Positions 40,434-49,372 of a stretch of DNA of 64,000 nt are shown here, piece after piece. Each line of letters opens with the position of its first letter. The first letter of the stretch is position 1. Position numbers and translations under genes: made by a program. Source of the DNA: Cellulosimicrobium marinum (lineage in GTDB: Bacteria; Actinomycetota; Actinomycetes; Actinomycetales; Cellulomonadaceae). Under the pieces are notes generated by a model. The model was not told the DNA's origin and ran no database searches. It saw only the letters and a program-made list of their open reading frames with translations. The stretch spans positions 1-64,000 of the forward strand of contig NZ_JAJBZH010000009.1 in the NCBI RefSeq assembly GCF_020551945.1, given 5' to 3'.

Positions 40434-41765
40434 TCAACGCTCGAGGACGGCCACCGCTTCCAGGTGGTGGGTGTGCGGGAAGAGGTCGAACGCCCGCAGC
40501 CCGCGCAGCGCGTAGCCGTGCTCGCCCAGGTACGCCACGTCGCGCGCGAGCGCCGCGGGGTCGCACGCGACGTAGACGACCCGGCGGGCGCCGGTCCCGG
40601 CGACGGCGTCCACGACGCCGCGGCCCGCGCCCACGCGCGGCGGGTCGAGCACGACGACGTCCGCTCCCCCGCGCGCGACGGCCTCCGCCCCCTCGCCGTG
40701 CCCGGCGAGCACGCGCTCGACAGCACCGTGGTGCAGCTCGACGGTGTCGAGACCGTGCGCGTTGCGGCGCGCGTCACGCACGGCGCGCTCGTCGCCCTCG
40801 ACGGCGACGACCCGGCCGTCGGGGCCCGCCGCCGCCGCGAGCGGCAGCGCGAACAGCCCGGCGCCCGAGTAGAGGTCGAGGACGCGTGCGCCGTCCACGT
40901 CCCCGACGGCGGCGAGCACGGCTTCCGCGAGCGCCGCCGGCGCGGCGCGGTGCACCTGCCAGAAGCCGGCGGCGGCGACACGGTAGGCGTGCTCGCGTCC
41001 GTGCAGGGCGACCGTCTCGGTCACGCTCCGGCGCGCGTTGGGCCGTCGGTCGACGGACCCGGCCCGCCACGGCTCGCCGTCGACGAGGAGCAGGGGCGCG
41101 CCGTCGGACGGTGCCACGACCTCCAGGCGGGTCCCCGGCCGCCAGGACCGGGTCCAGACGCGCTCCCGGTCCGCGTGGTCGAGGAGCTCGGGGGTCGCGA
41201 GCGGCATCGTGTCGAGCGCGAGCACGTCGTGGGACCGGAACCGGTGCATCCCGGCCCGGCCCGCGGCGTCGGCCACGAGGTCGATGCGCGTGCGGTAGCC
41301 GAGGCCCCCGCGCTCGTCGTCACCCGGGAGACCCTCGACCTCTACCTGAAGGTCAGGAAGCGTGTCGAGGTCGAGCCGGGCGAGGCGCCGCAGCTGCTCG
41401 GCGAGGACGTCCCGCTTCCAGCGGCGCTGGGCGGGCAGCGCCACGTGCGCGAGCTCGCCGCCGCCGACGCCGCCCGGCCCCGCCTCGGGCCACGCGGAGG
41501 GCACGCGGTCCGGCGAGGCGTCGAGCACCTCGACGGCGTCGGCCCGCCAGAACTTCGCGCCGACCCCGCCCTCGGTGACCCGCGCGCGCACGCGCTCCCC
41601 GGGCAGCGTGTGCCGGACGAAGACGACCCGCCCGTCGTGGCGCGCCACGCAGTGGCCGCCGTGCGCGACGGGCCCGATCTCGAGGTCCAGCTCGACCTCG
41701 ACCTGAGGTCGAGGGTTCGGGTTCGGACGGGGACGGGCTGCGCGTCCGCGCGAGGAGGAGGGCAT
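40434..41765 (-). CDS. TRAM-domain class I RNA methyltransferase (RlmD/TrmA-like)
   Basis: A 443-residue enzyme of the uracil-5 methyltransferase family. An N-terminal TRAM domain (about 20-75, VARHDGRVVFVRHTLPGERVRARV) precedes the SAM-binding fold with LDLYSGAGLFALPLAAA. The catalytic region VVLDPPRVGAGRG and VYVACDPAALARDVAYL contains the nucleophilic cysteine in ACDP. The iron-sulfur cysteines of E. coli RlmD are not evident. The ATG has GATACT six bases upstream. The gene sits beside the APC permease gene, as Rv2689c does in M. tuberculosis. Confidence 0.88.
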   Translation of the reverse strand: MPSSSRGRAARPRPNPNPRPQVEVELDLEIGPVAHGGHCVARHDGRVVFVRHTLPGERVRARVTEGGVGAKFWRADAVEVLDASPDRVPSAWPEAGPGGVGGGELAHVALPAQRRWKRDVLAEQLRRLARLDLDTLPDLQVEVEGLPGDDERGGLGYRTRIDLVADAAGRAGMHRFRSHDVLALDTMPLATPELLDHADRERVWTRSWRPGTRLEVVAPSDGAPLLLVDGEPWRAGSVDRRPNARRSVTETVALHGREHAYRVAAAGFWQVHRAAPAALAEAVLAAVGDVDGARVLDLYSGAGLFALPLAAAAGPDGRVVAVEGDERAVRDARRNAHGLDTVELHHGAVERVLAGHGEGAEAVARGGADVVVLDPPRVGAGRGVVDAVAGTGARRVVYVACDPAALARDVAYLGEHGYALRGLRAFDLFPHTHHLEAVAVLER

Positions 41766-41814
41766 GGGTCCAGTATCCCGGACGACCGGTGCCGCGCGGG
41801 CACCGCGCCGCCGC

Positions 41815-43818
41815 TCACATGCCCGGGTAGCGCCTCCGGAAGCCCTCGCCCTCGAGCCCGGTGTGCCCCTCCGACGACGCGAGCTGCCACGGCACGGACG
41901 CCACCACGACGCCGGGGGTGAACAGCAGACGGCCCTTGAGACGCAGGGCGCTCTGGTTGTGTAGGAGCTGCTCCCACCAGTGCCCCACGACGTACTCGGG
42001 GATGTAGACCACCACGAGGTCCCGGGGCGACTCGCGGCGCACGGACCGCACGTACGACAGCACGGGCCGGGTGATCTCACGGAACGGCGAGTCGAGCACG
42101 CGCAGCGGGACGGGCAGGTCGAGCGCCTCCCACTCGCGCATGAGCTCCGTCACGTCGTCCGCGTCGACGCCCACGGTGACGGCCTCGAGCACGGACGGTC
42201 GGGACGCGCGCGCGTAGGCGAGGGCACGCATCGTCGGCCGGTGGATCTTCGACACGAGGACGATCGCGTGGACGCGGCTCGGCAGGGCGCGCGCCTGGGA
42301 GACGTCGTCGCCGAGCGCGAGCTCGTCCCGGACGGTGTCGTAGTGCGTGCGGATCGCGCGCATGAGGACGAAGACGACGGCCATCGCGAGGATCGCGATC
42401 CACGCCCCGTGCGTGAACTTCGTGACGAGCACGATGACGAGCACGGTCCCCGTCATCGCGAGGCCGACGGAGTTGACCACGCGGGACCGGCGCATGCGCG
42501 CACGCTCGCGCGGCTGGTGCTCGCGCCGCAGCGCCCGGGTCCAGTGCCGCACCATCCCGAGCTGGGAGAGCGTGAAGGACACGAAGACCCCGACGATGTA
42601 GAGCTGGATGAGCCGGGTCACCTCCGCGTCGAACGCCCAGATGAGGACGATCGCCGCGAACGCGAGCGTGAGGATCCCGTTGGAGAACGCCAGGCGGTCG
42701 CCGCGCGTGTGGAGCTGGCGCGGCAGGTAGCCGTCCTTGGCGAGGATCGAGCCGAGCACCGGGAAGCCGTTGAACGCCGTGTTCGCGGCCAGGACGAGGA
42801 TGATCCCCGTGACGGCCGACACGAGGTAGAAGGCGAGGGGGAAGCCGGAGAACACGGACTCCGCGAGCTGGCCGATCACGGGGTGCTGGACGTAGTCGAC
42901 CGGGAGCGGCTCGCCGCCGGAGGTGAGCTGCGTGTGCGGGTCCTCCGCGTAGTGCACGCCCGTCGCACGCGCCAGCAGCAGGATCGAGAGCATCATGACC
43001 GCCGAGATCCCGCCGAGCATCGCGAGCGTCGTGGCGGCGTTGCGCGACTTCGGCTTGCGGAAGGCGGGCACGCCGTTGCTGATCGCCTCGACGCCCGTGA
43101 GCGCCGCGCAGCCCGACGCGAACGCGCGCGCCACGAGGAACGCTCCCGCGATCCCCATGAGCCCCTGGTCGAACCCGTCCTGCGCCACGAGCTCGAACTG
43201 CGCGCTCTCCGCGGGCGGCAGCGTCCCGGTGACGTAGCGGAAGAAGCCCACCACCGCCGTCGACCCGATGGCGAACATGAACAGGTACACCGGTATCGCG
43301 AAGAACGACCCGGACTCCTTGACCCCGCGCAGGTTGACGAGCGTGAGCAGCACGACGAGGACGATCGCGAAGAGCGACTCGTGCCCGCGCAGCGCCGGGA
43401 TGGCGCTCGCCGCGTACTGCGCGCCCGAGGAGATGGACACCGCGACCGTGAGGACGTAGTCGACGAGGAGCGCGGACGCGACGCCCACGCCGGCGTTCGG
43501 CCCGAGGTTCACCGTCGCGACCTCGTAGTCGCCGCCGCCGGACGGGTACGCGCGCACGTTCTGCCGGTAGGACGCCACGACGGTGAGCAGCACGACGACC
43601 ACGGCCAGGCCGACCCACGGGGAGACCGTCGTCGCGGTGAGCCCGGCGATCGCGAGCGTCAGGAGGATCTCGTCCGGGGCGTACGCCACCGACGACAGGG
43701 CGTCGGACGCGAACACGGGCAGCGCGATGCGCTTGGGCAGGAGCGTGTGGCCCAGGCGCTCGCTCCGCACCGGACGCCCGACGAGGAGCCGCTTGGCGGC
43801 GTCTGCGATCTCCGACAC
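41815..43818 (-). CDS. APC-superfamily permease, potassium-transporter-like (KimA/KUP type)
   Basis: A 667-residue membrane protein with about twelve helices up to residue 485 and a cytosolic C-terminal domain of roughly 180 residues. The first helix motif, LPVFASDALSSVAYAPDEIL, and GGGDYEVATVNLG match the KimA/YdaO branch of potassium importers. Its gene diverges from two TrkA-type genes, supporting a role in K+ uptake or its control; c-di-AMP regulation is known for KimA but is unproved here. The GTG start follows TAGCAT by eight bases. The same arrangement is found at Rv2690c-ceoBC of M. tuberculosis. Confidence 0.85.
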   Translation of the reverse strand: MSEIADAAKRLLVGRPVRSERLGHTLLPKRIALPVFASDALSSVAYAPDEILLTLAIAGLTATTVSPWVGLAVVVVLLTVVASYRQNVRAYPSGGGDYEVATVNLGPNAGVGVASALLVDYVLTVAVSISSGAQYAASAIPALRGHESLFAIVLVVLLTLVNLRGVKESGSFFAIPVYLFMFAIGSTAVVGFFRYVTGTLPPAESAQFELVAQDGFDQGLMGIAGAFLVARAFASGCAALTGVEAISNGVPAFRKPKSRNAATTLAMLGGISAVMMLSILLLARATGVHYAEDPHTQLTSGGEPLPVDYVQHPVIGQLAESVFSGFPLAFYLVSAVTGIILVLAANTAFNGFPVLGSILAKDGYLPRQLHTRGDRLAFSNGILTLAFAAIVLIWAFDAEVTRLIQLYIVGVFVSFTLSQLGMVRHWTRALRREHQPRERARMRRSRVVNSVGLAMTGTVLVIVLVTKFTHGAWIAILAMAVVFVLMRAIRTHYDTVRDELALGDDVSQARALPSRVHAIVLVSKIHRPTMRALAYARASRPSVLEAVTVGVDADDVTELMREWEALDLPVPLRVLDSPFREITRPVLSYVRSVRRESPRDLVVVYIPEYVVGHWWEQLLHNQSALRLKGRLLFTPGVVVASVPWQLASSEGHTGLEGEGFRRRYPGM

Positions 43819-43826
43819 GAGGCCAC

Positions 43827-43879
43827 ATGCTATGCCCGTCGTCCCCCGGGCGCCCCGCGGGCGCCCGGCGGTATAGCGT
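43827..43879. promoter_or_regulatory. Divergent leaderless promoters, permease gene and trkA pair
   Basis: Minus-strand TAGCAT (complement of 43827-43832) stands eight bases before the permease GTG. Plus-strand TAGCGT (43874-43879) stands seven bases before the trkA GTG. The whole gap is 68 bases. Confidence 0.55.
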
Positions 43880-43886
43880 TCGTTGC

Positions 43887-44555
43887 GTGCACTTCGTGAT
43901 CATGGGCTGCGGCCGCGTCGGTGCGACGCTCGCGCACTCGCTCGAGGCCAGCGGGCACTCCGTCGCCGTGGTGGACCAGAACCCCGACGCGTTCCGGCGG
44001 CTGCCGGGCGAGTTCACCGGCAAGAAGGTCACCGGGGTCGGGTTCGACCGCGACACGCTCGTCCAGGCGGGGATCGAGGACGCCTACGCATTCGCCGCGG
44101 TCTCCGACGGCGACAACTCGAACATCCTCTCGGCTCGGGTCGTGCGCGAGACGTTCGGCGTCGAGAAGGTCGTCGCCCGCATCTACGACCCGCACCGGGC
44201 CGAGATCTACCAGCGGCTCGGCATCCCGACCGTGGCGACCGTGCGGTGGACGGCCGACCAGGTCCTGCGCCGGATGCTCCCGCTCGGGGCGACGGACGAG
44301 TACCGCGACCCGTCCGGGCGCGTCCGGCTCGCCCAGCTCGACTTCCACCCGGGCTGGGTGGGACGCACCGTGCGCGCCGTCGAGGAGGCCACGGGCGTGC
44401 GCGTCGCGTTCCTCAGCCGGTTCGGCGACGGGCTGCTCGTCACCGAGCGCACCGTGCTGCAGGAGAACGACGTGCTCCACGTGCTCGTCACCACCGACGA
44501 CGCACCGGCCGCGGAGCGGCTCCTCACGCACGCACCGAAGACGGAGGTGGACTGA
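43887..44555 (+). CDS. TrkA-family potassium uptake protein (CeoB-like)
   Basis: A 222-residue RCK protein. The Rossmann motif VIMGCGRVGATLAHSLE is at about residues 4-20, with the adenosine-binding acidic end VVDQNP. The C-terminal TrkA_C domain is about residues 135-220. It gates potassium transport in response to nucleotide. The GTG start follows the -10 box. Its TGA overlaps the ATG of the second TrkA gene (TGATG). The partner order matches ceoB-ceoC. Confidence 0.9.
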   Translation: MHFVIMGCGRVGATLAHSLEASGHSVAVVDQNPDAFRRLPGEFTGKKVTGVGFDRDTLVQAGIEDAYAFAAVSDGDNSNILSARVVRETFGVEKVVARIYDPHRAEIYQRLGIPTVATVRWTADQVLRRMLPLGATDEYRDPSGRVRLAQLDFHPGWVGRTVRAVEEATGVRVAFLSRFGDGLLVTERTVLQENDVLHVLVTTDDAPAAERLLTHAPKTEVD

Positions 44556-45319
44556 TGCGGGTCGTCATCGCCGGGGCCGGGTCCGTGGGCCGCTCGATCG
44601 CCCGCGAGCTCCTCAGCCACGACCACGACGTGATGCTCGTCGACAAGCAGCCCGCGGCGATGCGCGTCGCCCAGGTCGCCGAGGCGGACTGGCTGCTCGC
44701 CGACGCGTGCGAGCTGTCCACGCTCGCCGACGCGAAGGTCGACGAGTGCGACGTCATCGTCGCCGCGACGGGTGACGACAAGGTCAACCTCGTCGTCTCG
44801 CTCCTCGCGAAGACCGAGTTCGGGGTGCCGCGGACCGTCGCGCGGGTCAACAACCCCAAGAACGAGTGGATGTTCGACGAGTCGTGGGGCGTCGACGTCG
44901 CCGTCTCCACGCCGCGCATCATGACGGCGATGGTCGAGGAGGCCGTGGCCGTCGGGGACCTCGTGCGCATCTTCACGTTCCACCAGTCCGGCGCCGACAT
45001 CCTCGAGGTGACCTTGCCGGCGTCCTCCCCGCTCGTCGGGCGACGCGTGGGCGCGATCGCGTGGCCCGCGGACACGGTGCTCGCCGCCGTCGTGCGCGGC
45101 ACGCGCCCCATCGCGCCGAGCCAGGACGACACGCTGGAGGCGGGCGACGAGCTCCTCCTCGTCACCGGGAACGAGGCGGACGAGGAGGCGCTGTCCCGGC
45201 TGCTGGCCGACGGTTCCGACGGCGCGGCGCCGGTCCGCGACGTCGCGGACGTGCTCGTGCCGGACGGGCCCGTCGGGGACGCGCCGGACGACGAGGGCGA
45301 GGACGGGTCGCTCGGCTGA
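44555..45319 (+). CDS. TrkA-family potassium uptake protein (CeoC-like)
   Basis: The second RCK protein of the pair, 254 residues. VVIAGAGSVGRSIARELL is the nucleotide-binding loop, and a TrkA_C domain with TLPASSPLVGRRVGAIAW follows from about residue 150. The last 30 residues form an acidic Asp/Glu/Gly tail. The start overlaps the first gene's stop. Two TrkA proteins probably form a hetero-ring on a transporter; the divergently encoded permease is the candidate partner. Confidence 0.9.
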   Translation: MRVVIAGAGSVGRSIARELLSHDHDVMLVDKQPAAMRVAQVAEADWLLADACELSTLADAKVDECDVIVAATGDDKVNLVVSLLAKTEFGVPRTVARVNNPKNEWMFDESWGVDVAVSTPRIMTAMVEEAVAVGDLVRIFTFHQSGADILEVTLPASSPLVGRRVGAIAWPADTVLAAVVRGTRPIAPSQDDTLEAGDELLLVTGNEADEEALSRLLADGSDGAAPVRDVADVLVPDGPVGDAPDDEGEDGSLG

Positions 45320-45344
45320 GAGCTGCGCCTCGGGGCCTCGTCGA

Positions 45345-45374
45345 TCAGGCCGGACGGGCCGCTCAGGCCGGACG
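45345..45374. repeat. 12-bp direct repeat that copies a stop codon
   Basis: TCAGGCCGGACG occurs at 45345-45356 and 45363-45374, 18 bases apart. The second copy holds the stop of the DUF3159 gene (minus strand), and the first lies downstream in the same frame. Confidence 0.75.
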
Positions 45375-46220
45375 ACGGCGCACGAGCACCCAGGTGAGCC
45401 AGAGCACGAGCGCCCAGAGCGGCAGGCCCATGACCAGCCGCGCGGTGCCCAGCCAGCCCACGGAACCCTCGAGGTACAGCGGCACCTGGACCGCGAGGCG
45501 GACGCCGAACAGGCCCACCCACAGCCACGTCGCGCCGACGTAGCGACGCATCAGCGCGCGGTCGCCCCGCCACGAGGCCGCCCAGGCCGCGAACCCGCCC
45601 TGCGGCGCGGCGTCGGCGGCGGGCGATCCCGCCGACCCCGTCGACGCCGGCGGCGCCGTCGCCGTCGTGTCGTCGGACGCCCGTGCCTCGTCCTCGTCCC
45701 GCGCGGCGCCGAACCCGCTGCGCAGGCCCTCGACGACGAGACCGACCAGCGGCCAGCGCGCCACCAGCGAGACGAGGAGGACCGCGAGGTACGCGGCGTT
45801 GGTCCACAGGCCCCAGGCGAAGTAGTCCTGCGCCTCGCCCGAGCGCCAGGCCCACACGACGCCGATCCCGACGCCGAGCAGCCCCCCGAGGGCCTGGGTG
45901 ACCGGGGTCCGCTGCGCGAGACGCACGACGAGGGCGGCCAGCGCGACCGCGACCGAGGACACGAGCGCCCACGACAGCTCGCGCGTCGCGACGAACGCGA
46001 CGACGAAGACGAGACCGGGCGCGACGGACTCGACGAGACCGCGGACGCCGCCGACGGCCTCCGCGAGCGAGAACTGCTCGCCGGTCAGGGCGCGGACGCC
46101 GCGCGCGGGACCGTCCTCCGGCGCGGCGGCGTCGGCCACCACCGTCTCCGCCGTCTCGATCTCCCGTGCGCGCTCGTGCTGGTCGCCGTGCCCGTCCGGC
46201 GGCGTCTGGTGCTGGGTCAT
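45363..46220 (-). CDS. DUF3159 membrane protein
   Basis: A 285-residue actinobacterial membrane protein of unknown function. Hydrophobic helices are visible at about residues 63-105, 112-130, 142-162 and 232-280, with a hydrophilic Ala/Ser/Asp-rich loop between (about 170-210). The conserved SLAEAVGGVRGLVESVAPGLVFV begins the domain. The start has GAGGGA upstream and is seven bases after the OB-fold gene's stop. Order and strand agree with Rv2693c in M. tuberculosis. Confidence 0.85.
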   Translation of the reverse strand: MTQHQTPPDGHGDQHERAREIETAETVVADAAAPEDGPARGVRALTGEQFSLAEAVGGVRGLVESVAPGLVFVVAFVATRELSWALVSSVAVALAALVVRLAQRTPVTQALGGLLGVGIGVVWAWRSGEAQDYFAWGLWTNAAYLAVLLVSLVARWPLVGLVVEGLRSGFGAARDEDEARASDDTTATAPPASTGSAGSPAADAAPQGGFAAWAASWRGDRALMRRYVGATWLWVGLFGVRLAVQVPLYLEGSVGWLGTARLVMGLPLWALVLWLTWVLVRRRPA

Positions 46221-46227
46221 CCGTCCC

Positions 46228-46602
46228 TCACTCGCCCGGCTTCGCGAGCAGCTCGTACCGGGGGTTGAACATGGTGCGGCGCCCGTCGACCTCGCACACG
46301 AGGCCCTCGACGAGAGCACGGCGGCCGGGCTCGACGCCCGCGATGCGGCGTCGACCGAGCCACACGAGGTCGAGGGAGCCGGAGCCGTCGTAGAGCTCCA
46401 CCTCGACGGTGGGGACGCCCTCGCGAGGGCGCAGCACCACCGAGCGCAGGATGCCCGTGACCTTCGCGCGGCGACGGTTGGGCAGCTCGGACACGGCCCG
46501 GCACCCCTTCTGCCGGGCTGCCTCGGTGCGCTCCTCGTCGGCGGCGACCTCTTCCTGGGACGCGAGCGCCGCGTGCCAGGCATCGCGCAGGGTGGGGCTC
46601 AC
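46228..46602 (-). CDS. OB-fold nucleic-acid-binding domain protein
   Basis: A 124-residue protein whose C-terminal two-thirds form an OB fold: RAKVTGILRSVVLRPREGVPTVEVELYDGSGSLDLVWLGRRRIAG, followed by GRRALVEGLV. The single-strand or RNA target is unknown. GTG start, one base after the DUF3710 stop. Corresponds in order to Rv2694c. Confidence 0.85.
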   Translation of the reverse strand: MSPTLRDAWHAALASQEEVAADEERTEAARQKGCRAVSELPNRRRAKVTGILRSVVLRPREGVPTVEVELYDGSGSLDLVWLGRRRIAGVEPGRRALVEGLVCEVDGRRTMFNPRYELLAKPGE

Positions 46603-46603
46603 G

Positions 46604-47329
46604 TCACCGGATCTCCGTGATCTCGGGCCCGCGGGTCAACGGGTCGAACGACGGCGTCTCCGGAGCTCCCTCGGGCGTGGCGGGTGCCGCGGCGGGCGCC
46701 TTGCCCGGCAGGTGCAGGGTGAGCAGGTCGCGCGGCGGGCGCGGGCTCTGGTCGCGCACGACGACGATGTTCGCGAAGACCGACTCGAGGAGCCGCGCCT
46801 CCTGCTGGTCCACGGCGGCCTTGCCGGTGAGCACGCCGCGCAGGAACCAGCGGGGCCCGTCCACACCGACGAAGCGGGCCGGGCGCACGCCGGTGCGGCC
46901 GTCCGGCGACTGCGCCGGGATGCGGGCGATGAGCTCGCGGCCGAACGGGCCGGGGACGTCGTCGACGGTCCCGCCCTGCTTCGTCACCGAGGCCGCGATC
47001 TCCTGACGGATCTCGTCCCAGATCCCCTCGGAGCGGGGTGCGGCGAACGCCTGCACCTGCAGGCCGGACCCGGCGACGGCGCAGGCCACGCCCGTGATGC
47101 GCTGGGTCTTCTTGTCGACCTCCATGCGCAGCTCCATGCCGGGCAGCCCCGGCAGCCACACGGCGCCCAGGTCGACCCGGGGCCCGCGCTCCGGCACCTG
47201 CGACGCGTCGAACGGGCCGCGGGCCGGCGCCTGCGCGTCGGCCTCGTCCGGCGTGGTCGTACCCTCGTCGGCGTCCTGGGGGGCGGTCGGCTCGGTGTCC
47301 TGCGACCTCGAGCGGCGGAACAGACCCAC
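46604..47329 (-). CDS. DUF3710 domain-containing protein
   Basis: A 241-residue actinobacterial protein of unknown function. After a disordered acidic N-terminus (about 8-45), the conserved core contains RVDLGAVWLPGLPGMELRMEVD, GRELIARIP and the GPRWFLRGVLTGKAA segment. The GTG start has AAGGAG seven bases upstream. The C-terminus runs into the OB-fold gene. Order matches Rv2696c, next to dut. Confidence 0.87.
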   Translation of the reverse strand: MGLFRRSRSQDTEPTAPQDADEGTTTPDEADAQAPARGPFDASQVPERGPRVDLGAVWLPGLPGMELRMEVDKKTQRITGVACAVAGSGLQVQAFAAPRSEGIWDEIRQEIAASVTKQGGTVDDVPGPFGRELIARIPAQSPDGRTGVRPARFVGVDGPRWFLRGVLTGKAAVDQQEARLLESVFANIVVVRDQSPRPPRDLLTLHLPGKAPAAAPATPEGAPETPSFDPLTRGPEITEIR

Positions 47330-47371
47330 GAAAGAGCTCCTTCACCTGCCCGGCCGGGCCGGGTCTTCTCG

Positions 47372-47390
47372 CGGGGCGGCGTTCGCCCCG
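47372..47390 (-). terminator. Small hairpin between dut and the DUF3710 gene
   Basis: Seven GC-rich pairs (47372-47378 with 47384-47390) close a five-base loop. It could end dut transcription on the minus strand, but it is close to the predicted DUF3710 start point, so its role is uncertain. Confidence 0.35.
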
Positions 47391-47397
47391 GCCTTCC

Positions 47398-47403
47398 ACA
47401 CTA
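47398..47403 (-). promoter_or_regulatory. Candidate -10 box TAGTGT of the DUF3710 operon
   Basis: The complement of ACACTA reads TAGTGT; the leader would be about 60 bases and carries the AAGGAG site of the DUF3710 gene. Confidence 0.4.
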
Positions 47404-47470
47404 GTCCTCGTCCGACGTGTCGTCGGTCACGCCCACCCAGCGGGAGGCCGGGGGCGCGGCGGCGCACCCT

Positions 47471-47947
47471 TCACGGCGCGGCGGACCAGCCTCCGCTCGA
47501 CCCGAAGCCGCCCTCGCCCCGGTGCGACCCGGGCAGGCGCTCCGCCGGGACGAACCGCGCCCGCTCGACCTTCTGCACGACCAGCTGGGCGACGCGGTCG
47601 CCGCGCCGCAGCACCACCGGCTCGGCGGCGTCGGTGTTGAGCAGGGTCACCTTGATCTCGCCGCGGTACCCCGCGTCGACCGTGCCCGGCGCGTTGACGA
47701 CCGTCAGCCCGTGACGTGCCGCGAGCCCCGAGCGCGGGTGCACGAAGGCGGCGTAGCCGTCCGGGAGCGCGATCGCGACCCCCGTCGGCACGACGGCGCG
47801 CTGCCCGGGCCCGAGCTCGACGTCGACGGTCGTCACGAGGTCGGCGCCCGCGTCGCCGGGGTGGGCGTAGGCGGGGACGGGGACGTCGTCGAGGAGCGTG
47901 ATGAGGACGTCGACGTCCGTGGTCGGAGGCTGCTGCTGCGTCGGCAC
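47471..47947 (-). CDS. dut: dUTP diphosphatase
   Basis: A 158-residue trimeric dUTPase that hydrolyses dUTP to dUMP. The five motifs are visible in order: [50 protein letters not shown], and the C-terminal [10 protein letters not shown]. The GTG at 47947 (VPTQQQ) is preferred over an upstream in-frame start because a TAGGCT box lies seven bases before it. It diverges from the DUF3093 gene. Same order as Rv2697c-Rv2698. Confidence 0.96.
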   Translation of the reverse strand: MPTQQQPPTTDVDVLITLLDDVPVPAYAHPGDAGADLVTTVDVELGPGQRAVVPTGVAIALPDGYAAFVHPRSGLAARHGLTVVNAPGTVDAGYRGEIKVTLLNTDAAEPVVLRRGDRVAQLVVQKVERARFVPAERLPGSHRGEGGFGSSGGWSAAP

Positions 47948-47954
47948 CCGCCAG

Positions 47955-47960
47955 AGCCTA
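47955..47960 (-). promoter_or_regulatory. -10 box TAGGCT, leaderless start of dut
   Basis: The complement of AGCCTA reads TAGGCT, seven bases before the dut GTG. Confidence 0.55.
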
Positions 47961-48057
47961 GTCCGCGCCCGCGGGTGCGGACACCTCCGCGCCGCCCGGC
48001 GCCGGGCGCCGCCTCGCGGCACCGGACCGGGGGGACGACGCCTGGGATGATGGACGC

Positions 48058-48573
48058 ATGACGCGAGCGGACCAGCCCTCCCGACCGACCGACCGACCGG
48101 CGCGCCAGGGCGCCGTCGCGTTCCGCGAGCGGGTCCTTCCCGGGCCGGGCGGCTGGGTCGCGGCCCTCGCGTTCGCCGCGGTGCTCGGCGTCGCGCTGTG
48201 GCCCGCGAGCCCCGCCACGGGTGTCGTCGTCGGGCTCGTCGCCGCGGTTCTCGGCGTGGCCGCCCTGGTCGCCACGTCTCCCGTCGTGAGCGTGCACGAC
48301 GGCGCGCTGCGGGCCGGGAGGGCGACGATCCCCGTGACCCTCACCGGCCCGGTGCGCGCGCTCGACGCGGAGGAGATGCGCACCGAGCTCGGTCCGGTGC
48401 TCGACGCGCGCGCCTACGTGTGCCTGCGCGCGTGGGCGCGCACCGGGGTCCGTCTCGAGCTGCACGACGCCGAGGACCCGACGCCCTACTGGCTCGTCTC
48501 GACGCGTCGCGCCCCGGAGCTCGCGGACGCGCTGCGCGCCGCCGGCGCGGCACCGGACGTCCCCTCCCCCTGA
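48058..48573 (+). CDS. DUF3093 membrane protein
   Basis: A 171-residue protein with two adjacent membrane helices (about residues 33-50 and 54-72) and a C-terminal soluble domain containing [16 protein letters not shown] and [30 protein letters not shown]-like sequence. These mark the actinobacterial DUF3093 family, whose function is unknown. GATGAT lies six bases before the ATG. The stop codon is the first in a tandem repeat array. Order matches Rv2698. Confidence 0.85.
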   Translation: MTRADQPSRPTDRPARQGAVAFRERVLPGPGGWVAALAFAAVLGVALWPASPATGVVVGLVAAVLGVAALVATSPVVSVHDGALRAGRATIPVTLTGPVRALDAEEMRTELGPVLDARAYVCLRAWARTGVRLELHDAEDPTPYWLVSTRRAPELADALRAAGAAPDVPSP

Positions 48574-48640
48574 GCGTCGTCCCCCCTGAGCGTCGTCCCC
48601 CCTGACCGTCGCCCCCTGACCGTCGCCCCCTGACCGTCGT
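48566..48640 (+). repeat. Five-copy 14-16-bp tandem repeat starting at the DUF3093 stop
   Basis: The unit CCCCC(C)TGASCGTCG(T) is repeated five times from 48566 to 48640, each copy with TGA. The first TGA is the stop of the DUF3093 gene. Copies one and two have GAG, and copies three to five have GAC. Confidence 0.85.
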
Positions 48641-48673
48641 CGCCGGACCGGCCGCAGGGTGACGACGGACACG

Positions 48674-48712
48674 ACGACGGCCGCCGCCCGCGGTGGGGGC
48701 GACGGCCGTCGT
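48674..48712. terminator. Bidirectional terminator hairpin
   Basis: Ten perfect pairs (48674-48683 with 48703-48712), a mismatch, then five more pairs. It lies between the convergent DUF3093 and DUF4193 genes, 19 bases from the latter's stop. Confidence 0.8.
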
Positions 48713-48730
48713 GACGATGGGGCCCGAGGC

Positions 48731-49030
48731 TCAGGCGGCGCACTCCGAGCAGATCTGCTGCCCGTTCTTCTCGTACGCGAGCTGGCTGCGGTGGTGCACG
48801 AGGAAGCAGCTCGAGCAGGTGAACTCGTCCGCCTGCCGCGGCAGCACCCGGACGGAGAGCTCCTCGCCGGACAGGTCCGCGCCGGGGAGCTCGAAACCTT
48901 CCGCCGCCTCGGTCTCGTCCTCGTCCACAACGCCCGAGCTCTTGTCGGAGCGACGAGCCTGCAGCTCCTGGATCGAGTCCTCGCTGAGCTCCTCTTCGCT
49001 CTTGCGGGGGGCGTCGTAGTCTGTTGCCAT
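48731..49030 (-). CDS. DUF4193 zinc-ribbon-like protein
   Basis: A 99-residue actinobacterial protein. The N-terminus MATDYDAPRKSEEELSEDSI is highly conserved. An acidic middle is followed by a zinc ribbon with CSSC and CSEC (about residues 71-74 and 94-97). It may bind RNA polymerase or DNA, but no function is established. Order matches Rv2699c. The ATG has only a weak purine-rich upstream site. Confidence 0.9.
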   Translation of the reverse strand: MATDYDAPRKSEEELSEDSIQELQARRSDKSSGVVDEDETEAAEGFELPGADLSGEELSVRVLPRQADEFTCSSCFLVHHRSQLAYEKNGQQICSECAA

Positions 49031-49372
49031 CTGTGAGGTCACTCTCCGGAAGTAGTCGATAGCGACTGCGCGCGCCGGAACGGCCGACGGTCGCCGGTCG
49101 TGCCGGACGGCACGAGGTGCGGGACGTCGGGGGAGCGTCCCGGGACGTGACGTGCCCCGAGGTCGTCGTGGTACGTGCACGCTGGTCAATGCGTGGCGCC
49201 CCGGAATTGTTCCCGGCGGGCCCCCGGATTCTGCACCATTTCCAGCGCTGATGCACTCCGAGGCGCGAGCAGCGCCCCGTGGCCTTCGTCACGACGTCCC
49301 CGACCGGCGCGGGCGCGGCTCGCAGGGGCCCGTCGCCGGGGTCCGGGCGGACCGGGAGGAGCCGTCGCCGGC
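49031..49372. other. 342-bp intergenic region, no gene seen
   Basis: It contains AT-richer patches near 49182-49215. TTGACC on the minus strand (complement of 49182-49187) could be a -35 element for the DUF4193 gene, but no -10 at the right distance is seen. Two small five-pair hairpins (49262-49276 and 49340-49353) stand near the end of the SuhB-like gene; the second could be its terminator. Open frames here have shadow-type composition. The LytR_C-type gene present here in M. tuberculosis (Rv2700) is absent. Confidence 0.5.
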
